Shown here: positions 7,598 to 12,129 of the stretch, one piece after another
Position numbering within the stretch: the stretch's first letter is position 1
Layout of the letters: every line of letters starts with the position of its first letter
Source: Acidobacteriaceae bacterium
Lineage (GTDB): Bacteria > Acidobacteriota > Terriglobia > Terriglobales > Acidobacteriaceae
Length of the DNA stretch: 12,129 bases
Reading direction: 5' to 3'
Assembly (NCBI GenBank): GCA_003151875.1
Contig: PLYW01000163.1
Coordinates: forward strand, 1 to 12,129
Position numbers and translations under genes: made by a program
Notes under the pieces: generated by a model
Databases searched by the model: none
Told to the model about the DNA's origin: nothing
The model's input: only the letters and a program-made list of their open reading frames with translations

Positions 7598-7936
7598 CTA
7601 GGAAAGCGGAGGGCCGCGTTTCTGGGCATTGCCGGCAACGCGCAGCGCGACATCTGGCGGTTCCAAAGCAACCGAATTTTCGCAGTCCAGGCTGACGCTC
7701 AGCACCGTGGCCGCTGTGCCGAGAGTTGTCGAGTGCGAGGTCAGAGCGGTGAAATGGCGATATGGGCAATTGGCTGTTATTGTCCGGAAGCCATCGCCTT
7801 GAGGAAGCATCACGCAATGGTGTTTGCCGCTGCGGCGGCAGCAGGCCGGAACCCCGGATTCCCGGGCCAGCAGCATGGGAAGAGCCAGTCCCGCATACAT
7901 CAGGACAAGCAGTAAACTGGCAGCAAGACGGCGCAT
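7598..7936 (-). CDS. Small exported Cys/His-rich protein of unknown function
   Basis: 112 residues from the ATG at 7936 (a TTG three codons upstream is possible). Residues 1-24 (MRRLAAS followed by a hydrophobic run ending LPMLLA) form a signal peptide or anchor. The mature part begins with ACCRRSGKHHC (31-41), then NCPYRHF (56-62) and a lone Cys85. Clustered Cys32, Cys33, His39, His40, Cys41 and later Cys57, His61 look like metal ligands or disulfide partners. From memory, short acidobacterial proteins share the ACCRRxGKHHC phrase; no function is known to me. A likeness to DUF2946-type copper-associated small proteins is a guess from size, signal peptide and Cys/His content. It precedes the TonB receptor on the same strand and diverges from the VKOR gene. 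No clear Shine-Dalgarno is visible. The opposite-strand frame over the same DNA is much less protein-like. Confidence 0.65.
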   Translation of the reverse strand: MRRLAASLLLVLMYAGLALPMLLARESGVPACCRRSGKHHCVMLPQGDGFRTITANCPYRHFTALTSHSTTLGTAATVLSVSLDCENSVALEPPDVALRVAGNAQKRGPPLS

Positions 7937-8042
7937 GAGCAGCAAAATTCTACTACATCACAATGGTTCGTGATGGCGACCGCCGTCTGCGGAATGGCGG
8001 AGCCAGATCGCGTGCTGCGACTTCCACGCTACAATTCCACAC

Positions 8043-8047
8043 AGGAG
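8043..8047 (+). promoter_or_regulatory. Ribosome binding site for the VKOR gene
   Basis: AGGAG lies 7 bases before the GTG at 8055. It fixes GTG as the start, giving MRYLIVLLAL as a clean first transmembrane helix. Confidence 0.75.
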
Positions 8048-8054
8048 AAACTTC

Positions 8055-8462
8055 GTGCGCTATCTCATCGTGCTGCTGGCGCTCGCCGGGATCGTGGTTT
8101 CCGGCCTGGCCCTGAAAGTCCACTACGATACGGGTTCCGAGCCGTGCAGTATCAATGACAAGTGGGACTGCGGTGTGGTGAACCACAGCCCGTACGCCGT
8201 GATCCGCGGCGTGCCAGTGGCAGCCATCGGCATCGTCGGATACCTGATGATCGGCGTCTTGGGATCTATGCGCCGCCGCGGGCTGCTGCTGGTCTGCGTC
8301 CTGGTTGGTATGGGCTTCGCTTTATATTTGACCAACATCGAGGCCCATGTTCTGGAGGTGTGGTGTCTGTATTGCGTGATCTCGCAAGGAATTATTGCCG
8401 GGCTCACGCTGCTGGCCGTGGGGTGGATGGTCTGGGCGAGATTTCGAAGCGGCGCTGTGTGA
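8055..8462 (+). CDS. Vitamin K epoxide reductase (VKOR) family membrane protein
   Basis: A 135-residue inner-membrane enzyme. Bacterial VKOR homologues reoxidise a DsbA-like thioredoxin-fold protein and pass electrons to quinone, so driving disulfide formation in the periplasm, the role of DsbB elsewhere. Four transmembrane helices are visible (about 3-21, 54-71, 77-94, 106-127). The redox residues are in place: loop cysteines Cys31 and Cys39 in EPCSINDKWDCGVV, the conserved Ser45 in NHSPYA, and the active-site Cys104-Leu-Tyr-Cys107 in the last helix hairpin (EVWCLYCVIS). Unlike many bacterial homologues there is no fused thioredoxin domain, so the DsbA-like partner must be encoded elsewhere. 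The GTG start has a good AGGAG. It diverges from the small Cys-rich exported protein gene (118 bp between starts) and is followed 163 bp later by the antiporter on the same strand. Confidence 0.93.
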   Translation: MRYLIVLLALAGIVVSGLALKVHYDTGSEPCSINDKWDCGVVNHSPYAVIRGVPVAAIGIVGYLMIGVLGSMRRRGLLLVCVLVGMGFALYLTNIEAHVLEVWCLYCVISQGIIAGLTLLAVGWMVWARFRSGAV

Positions 8463-8625
8463 ATACCTTTACTACCAAGGGCACTGAGGAACGTCGCCGT
8501 GGTATCCAGCTTCCTAAGTTAGACCGTGTTTCTGGCTAGAGCGTCGCTGGACTTCCGTATATGATGTGTCCTTCCATTAAATCCTGGCTGCTGCCTTGCG
8601 GGGCTGAACTGGCGAGATCCTCATT

Positions 8626-9903
8626 GTGGAATTGACGCTTATATTCGGTATGGTGGGCACTCTGCTGGTGGTGGCGTACATTGCCAACCGGTTGTCGCGT
8701 CTGACCCGTGTGCCCGACTTGGTTGTGCTGCTGTTGATCGGCGTGACCCTTGGTCCGGTTCTGCATTGGGTCCGGCCTGCAACGTTCCAGGGCACCATCG
8801 ATATCCTGGGAACGCTGGCCCTCATCCTGATTCTTTTCGCCGGCGGCGCCGAACTCAGGTTACGACAAGCCGCCCGCTACGCCCCCGCTGCGCTGTTGTT
8901 GATGATCGTCAGCTATGGACTGAGCTTGGGATTGATTGCCTTGATGGGCAGGGCGCTGCTGCACCTGCAGTGGAGCGACTGCGTGCTTCTGGGAGCGGCC
9001 TTGGGGTGCACCAGCGGCACCATTGTCATACCCGCCCTGGAACAGATTTCTACTCCTGAATCCGTCAAGATCACCCTGACTTTGGAATCCACCATGAGCG
9101 AAGTGATCGCCGTTTTGCTCATCGGCAGCTTGCTGAATGCGGACGTAAGCCACTCGCTGCTGTTCGGGGTGGCCGCCGACTTTTCCCGGCACATCGTGAT
9201 CGCGTTGCTGCTGGGCGTGGTGGCGGGCGCCATCTGGTCGCGACTGTGGCCTCGGATTGCAGGCCATCCCAACGCCAACATCGCAAACCTGGGAGTGGTG
9301 TTTGGTGTGTACGCGCTGGCGCGCTACGTCGGCGGCAGCGGCCTGCTGGCGGTGTTGATTTTTGGCATCACCCTGGCCAATTTGCCCCGTACACCCCACA
9401 TGACTCGACAGGGCGCGCGCCTGCTCGCTTTCCATGCTGAGCTGAGCTTTCTGGTGCGCTCGTTCTTTTTCGTTCTCCTGGGGTTTGTTGCCGAGTTTGT
9501 CAGCCGGAAATACCTGCTTCCCATCGCCGGTATTCTCGCGGCGCTGCTCCTGGCACGCTTCCTCGCCATGCAGACCAGCCGCTGGGCGGTCCGGGACGTG
9601 ACCACCCGTAGGGAAACCGAGTTGTTGTTCTGGATGCTGCCACGCGGGTTGGTCACGGCTGTGCTGGCGCTGGCGATCGTCAGCGCCCGCGGAGAGGTGT
9701 TTGCCTTTCTGCCGGCGATGGCATTCACCGTCGTCTTGGTGACCAACCTGTTTGTGGTGGCGGGTGCCGTGAGGTCGGCGAAGATGTCGGCCCTCGTGCC
9801 GTCATCTACAGAAAAGCCTTCCGCGATGGAAGAGTTGACACTGCCTTCGATTGACGTTCCTGGCGCCATGAAGGCCTCCGCCGCAAGCCAGGGTGAAACG
9901 TGA
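8626..9903 (+). CDS. Cation:proton antiporter (monovalent CPA family)
   Basis: A 425-residue inner-membrane exchanger, probably swapping Na+ or K+ for H+. About 12 hydrophobic segments cover residues 3-385. Family marks include LTRVPDLVVLLLIGVTLGP (26-44), LILFAGGAELRL (68-79, the usual LFxxGLE-type segment), the TM5-like TLESTMSEVIAVLLIGSLL (152-170) and MLPRGLVTAVLALAI (337-351, the conserved arginine-glycine helix). In TM5 the usual Asn/Ser-Asp pair is Ser158-Glu159 here. The hydrophilic C-terminal tail (about 386-425) is short, with no TrkA-N or TrkA-C domain. The GTG start at 8626 gives the normal N terminus; only a weak GAGAT sits upstream. Its last four bases overlap the next gene's GTG, implying translational coupling. 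Family confident; ion specificity unknown. Confidence 0.9.
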   Translation: MELTLIFGMVGTLLVVAYIANRLSRLTRVPDLVVLLLIGVTLGPVLHWVRPATFQGTIDILGTLALILILFAGGAELRLRQAARYAPAALLLMIVSYGLSLGLIALMGRALLHLQWSDCVLLGAALGCTSGTIVIPALEQISTPESVKITLTLESTMSEVIAVLLIGSLLNADVSHSLLFGVAADFSRHIVIALLLGVVAGAIWSRLWPRIAGHPNANIANLGVVFGVYALARYVGGSGLLAVLIFGITLANLPRTPHMTRQGARLLAFHAELSFLVRSFFFVLLGFVAEFVSRKYLLPIAGILAALLLARFLAMQTSRWAVRDVTTRRETELLFWMLPRGLVTAVLALAIVSARGEVFAFLPAMAFTVVLVTNLFVVAGAVRSAKMSALVPSSTEKPSAMEELTLPSIDVPGAMKASAASQGET

Positions 9904-11621
9904 GGGCCGGCAAAGTATCCGCTGGGGCGCAACTGGAAGCCTCCAAACTTCAATACGGGCCCGGTTGTGCCGAGGCGATCGAGAAGTTGCTGGCTGCAAT
10001 GGAGCAGGTCGAATTTGACGATGCCGGATCGCTCATCCGTTTTCATGACGTTCTCTTGTTCCTGCGGGCGTTTCCCCAAAGCCGCAAAGTTGCGCACCTG
10101 GCCGACGATTTGCTGACCGGCATAGCGCGCCAGGTGGAGAGACTTCAGGCTTCGGGCGCGGACCTGGAGCGGTTCGACGACGAGGAATTCTCCGGCATCG
10201 CGGGCACGGCAATCAGCGACAACTTCACTTACGACGTGGCCCACTGGCTGGCGCAGCGCTATCCGCAACAGCTTACGGTCGAGTGGAATTTTGACGAGCA
10301 AGGTCGCCAGATGGCGGTGACGTTGCCGCTTTTGATTCCGCTGCTGGGAGACGATTCGCTGGTCGAAGCCGACACGCCCTTCTTTGACTGGATGGCGACT
10401 GCCGCCGGTGGCCGGGAAAAGATTCTGCCATGGCTTTTGCAGCGCGTCGCCGATATGCCTCTTTCCAGCGTGGGGAGGACATCGCTCTATGACTCGCTAG
10501 CGATCAACATCCTGTGGAAGCTTGGCAATTCCGCGGCGAGCCGGACGCACGCCCGGCGAAAGGTGTCGCGGATGTTCTACCAGCGGCAGCCGCTGCTTCG
10601 TCGCAACCAGGTATCGTTGGCCGGCGAGCTGAGTTCGCCGCCGCTGCCAGTTCGCAAGCTTTCGCGGGGTGAAGGCGAAGAGGTGTTGGACATGACACGC
10701 ACCGCCCTCACCGTCCGCTATCGCGAACTGTACGGCACAACCCGTGGCGATCCGAAGCTGGTCTTTGAGGCGGATGTGGGACGCGGGGTGCAGATCTTCC
10801 TCTGGGGACTGCCGCCCGAGCGGCGTTTGCCGCTGCGCGCCTATCATGCGGGTCTAACGCTGAAGAATGGCGTTCCCATCAACTACATCGAGGGCATCTC
10901 TCTGTTCGAGTGGATGGAGGTTGGGTTCAACACCTTTTACGCCTTTCGCGATGGGGAGACAGCCTGGATTTATTCCAAAATGCTTCACTTCCTGCATCAG
11001 CTTACTGGCGTGACCTGTTTTTCGGTCTATCCCTACCAGCTCGGTCATGAGAACGAAGAGGCCATCAAGTCCGGCGCATTCTGGTTTTATCGCAAGCTGG
11101 GATTTCGTCCCGGACGTCCCGAACTGCTGGCAATCACCAGGAAAGAGGAAGCGCGGATGAGGCGCGATCCGGCGCATCGGACTTCGCCGCGCACGTTGCG
11201 GCAGTTGGCCGCAGACCATGTGTTCTATGAGTTTGGCAAGGAACCGCCCGGACAGTGGGACACCTTCTCGACCCGAAGGATTGGTCTGGCGGTGCAGCAA
11301 CGGATGGCGGAAGAATTCGGCGGCGATCCTGAAAAGCTGCGGCGGGCCGCCACCAAGGCGTTATCCAAGCAACTGCAAATAGATCTTGGAACATGGAGTC
11401 GCGTCGAGCAGTCAGCGTTCGAGACTTTTGCGTCGGTTTTGTTGTTGGCGCCCGCACTCCGGCAGTGGACGAATGCGCAGAAGCAGGCGTTGGTGGACAT
11501 CATCCGCGCCAAGGGTTCCGCCGATGAGAGCAAGTATCTCCGGTTGCTCCAGCAACACCGGGGATTGAAAGAGATTGTGCTGAGACTAGGGTCGGAACCG
11601 CCCACGGTCAAATCTGCATAA
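9900..11621 (+). CDS. Uncharacterised 573-residue protein with a GNAT-like central region
   Basis: I do not recognise this as a named family. It is soluble: no signal peptide or membrane segment. The N-terminal third (1-230) is mostly helical by composition (for example AIEKLLAAMEQVEF, VLLFLRAFPQSRKVAHLADDLL), with Trp- and Phe-rich patches. Residues about 285-405 resemble an acetyltransferase-like (GNAT) core: VPINYIEGISLFEWMEVGFN, a helix GETAWIYSKMLHFLHQLTG, a strand CFSVYPYQ, then NEEAIKSGAFWFYRKLGFRP (385-404), which recalls the GNAT C-terminal AxxFYxKLGF pattern. The acetyl-CoA-binding Q/RxxGxG/A loop is not evident, so catalysis is doubtful. The C-terminal third (415-573) is again helical and charged. 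GTG at 9900 overlaps the antiporter stop (GTGA), so the two are almost surely co-translated. Gene confident; fold is an inference. Confidence 0.88.
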   Translation: MRAGKVSAGAQLEASKLQYGPGCAEAIEKLLAAMEQVEFDDAGSLIRFHDVLLFLRAFPQSRKVAHLADDLLTGIARQVERLQASGADLERFDDEEFSGIAGTAISDNFTYDVAHWLAQRYPQQLTVEWNFDEQGRQMAVTLPLLIPLLGDDSLVEADTPFFDWMATAAGGREKILPWLLQRVADMPLSSVGRTSLYDSLAINILWKLGNSAASRTHARRKVSRMFYQRQPLLRRNQVSLAGELSSPPLPVRKLSRGEGEEVLDMTRTALTVRYRELYGTTRGDPKLVFEADVGRGVQIFLWGLPPERRLPLRAYHAGLTLKNGVPINYIEGISLFEWMEVGFNTFYAFRDGETAWIYSKMLHFLHQLTGVTCFSVYPYQLGHENEEAIKSGAFWFYRKLGFRPGRPELLAITRKEEARMRRDPAHRTSPRTLRQLAADHVFYEFGKEPPGQWDTFSTRRIGLAVQQRMAEEFGGDPEKLRRAATKALSKQLQIDLGTWSRVEQSAFETFASVLLLAPALRQWTNAQKQALVDIIRAKGSADESKYLRLLQQHRGLKEIVLRLGSEPPTVKSA

Positions 11622-11624
11622 ATC

Positions 11625-11796
11625 TGTCACAGTATCGAAATCATGACACAAACTGTAATACCTGACATAAAGTTTCACATAAGACGCATATGGGTAGATC
11701 TGACATAAAGTATTGGCACATGACAAAAAGTATGATATCTGACACAAATGTGCTCACGTGACATAAAGTGTCACATCTGACACAAACCTGACGGCA
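11625..11796. repeat. Imperfect tandem array of a 19-bp unit (about nine copies)
   Basis: Units begin at 11625, 11644, 11663, 11682, 11701, 11721, 11740, 11759 and 11778, so spacing is 19 bp except one of 20. The shared core is TGACAYAAAGT, then a looser AT-rich half ending near ACATC. The 11663 and 11759 units agree at 17 of 19 positions; 11682 is strongly decayed, and the first and last are half-matches. Unit 11759 contains the inverted pair TGACA-TAAAG-TGTCA, and TGTCA-CATC-TGACA spans the next junction. The array starts 3 bases after the stop of the 573-residue gene and ends about 25 bp before the phosphofructokinase stop, so it fills the gap between two convergent genes. It is not CRISPR, since there are no spacers. 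Confidence 0.85.
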
Positions 11797-11821
11797 GCGA
11801 TCGTGCCCCGCAGCAAGCCCG

Positions 11822-12129
11822 TCAGCCCTCGCTGGTCATCATGAAGAGCGGTTTGTCTTCAAAGCTCTTGTAGTACGGCCGCAGCCTTTCGGTGTTGTAC
11901 TGCTCCTTCACGTTGACCACTTTTTTCGAGGCCACCACGGTCTCAATCGCGACGTTGCTGTAGCGGCCGTTTTTTAGCACAATCAGCCGTCCATGGATTC
12001 CCCTTAGCAGCAGGTCCAACGCGAGATTCCCGTAAGCCATGGGAACGATCGAATCGATGGCGTCGGGGTCGCCGCAGCGGACCAGGTAGCCCAGGTTCTG
12101 GTTAATGGTGTCCACCGCTTTGCCGCTGT
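11822..12129 (-). CDS. pfkA: 6-phosphofructokinase, C-terminal part (partial, 5' end missing)
   Basis: The frame is open to the right edge; about 101 C-terminal residues are visible, ending at TGA (11824-11822). Phosphofructokinase phosphorylates fructose-6-phosphate to fructose-1,6-bisphosphate in glycolysis. LGYLVRCGDPDAIDSIV matches the family's LGxxxRGGxPxxxDR block, which supplies substrate-binding residues, and GNLALDLLLRGIHGRLIVLKNG matches the following GxxAxDLLLxGxxGRxVxxxN block of the E. coli PfkA type. Here the RGG is RCG, a form nearer to the longer ATP- or PPi-dependent members than to E. coli PfkA. The tail (YKSFEDKPLFMMTSEG) is like those longer bacterial enzymes. The GTG at 12115 is an internal valine, not a start. 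Whether ATP or PPi is the donor cannot be judged, because the deciding N-terminal residues are outside the window. Confidence 0.88.
   Translation of the reverse strand, partial: SGKAVDTINQNLGYLVRCGDPDAIDSIVPMAYGNLALDLLLRGIHGRLIVLKNGRYSNVAIETVVASKKVVNVKEQYNTERLRPYYKSFEDKPLFMMTSEG

Noticed and set aside
7298..7915. A 205-codon open frame on the + strand
   Set aside because: It crosses the palindromic repeat element and then runs antisense to the small exported Cys/His protein. Its composition is basic and irregular, while the minus-strand frame has a proper signal peptide and clustered Cys/His motifs.
8030..8035. TACAAT as a -10 box for the VKOR gene
   Set aside because: Transcription would begin at or inside the Shine-Dalgarno at 8043, and no -35 box lies at the right distance.
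9324..10301. A 325-codon open frame on the - strand across the antiporter/573-aa gene junction
   Set aside because: Antisense to two coupled genes with clear family or structural signals; the product is Arg/Ser/Thr-rich without domains.
11644..11787. Promoter or operator region for the phosphofructokinase gene
   Set aside because: The array lies beyond the 3' end of that gene and of the convergent 573-aa gene, so it is not upstream of either.
11625..11796. Possible CRISPR array
   Set aside because: The 19-bp units follow each other directly with no unique spacers, the repeats are too short and too variable, and no cas gene is near.
12113..12115. GTG as the start of the minus-strand gene at the right edge
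   Set aside because: The frame stays open to the edge, and the visible sequence matches only the C-terminal part of phosphofructokinase, so this codon is an internal valine.

Overview
The window (about 60% GC by eye) most likely comes from a member of the Acidobacteriota (Terriglobia/Koribacter-like). This rests on gene style, not on a marker gene: a TonB-dependent receptor with an N-terminal carboxypeptidase-regulatory-like domain, a trehalose synthase fused to maltokinase, a small exported protein with an ACCRRxGKHHC motif, and palindromic intergenic repeats. No rRNA, tRNA, CRISPR array, integrase or intact transposase is visible.

Layout, left to right. (1) 1-401 (+): the 3' part of nuoI, the two-[4Fe-4S] subunit of respiratory complex I, cut by the left edge. 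(2) 459-3809 (-): a 1116-residue TreS-maltokinase fusion, convergent with nuoI, which converts trehalose to maltose and then to maltose-1-phosphate. (3) 4006-4650 (+): a small membrane protein divergent from treS. (4) 5016-7253 (-): an outer-membrane TonB-dependent receptor starting at TTG, flanked on both sides by same-orientation copies of a short repeat with inverted ends (4716-4888 and 7360-7469). (5) 7598-7936 (-): a small exported Cys/His-rich protein upstream of the receptor. (6) 8055-8462 (+): a stand-alone VKOR-type disulfide-bond-forming membrane enzyme, divergent from (5). (7) 8626-9903 (+): a cation:proton antiporter, overlapping by 4 bases (8) 9900-11621 (+): a 573-residue protein of no recognised family whose middle looks like a degenerate GNAT fold. 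(9) 11625-11796: an imprecise tandem array of a 19-bp unit. (10) 11822-12129 (-): the 3' end of a 6-phosphofructokinase, cut by the right edge.

The genes make ordinary housekeeping and accessory functions: energy (complex I, phosphofructokinase), alpha-glucan/trehalose turnover, ion homeostasis, envelope transport and disulfide formation. Three local units may be functional: treS with its divergent membrane gene; the TonB receptor with the small Cys/His protein and the divergent VKOR; and the overlapping antiporter/573-aa pair. The points most worth a second look are the 573-residue protein, the 19-bp array, the repeat pair bracketing the receptor, and altered metal-ligand residues in the maltokinase half of the fusion.
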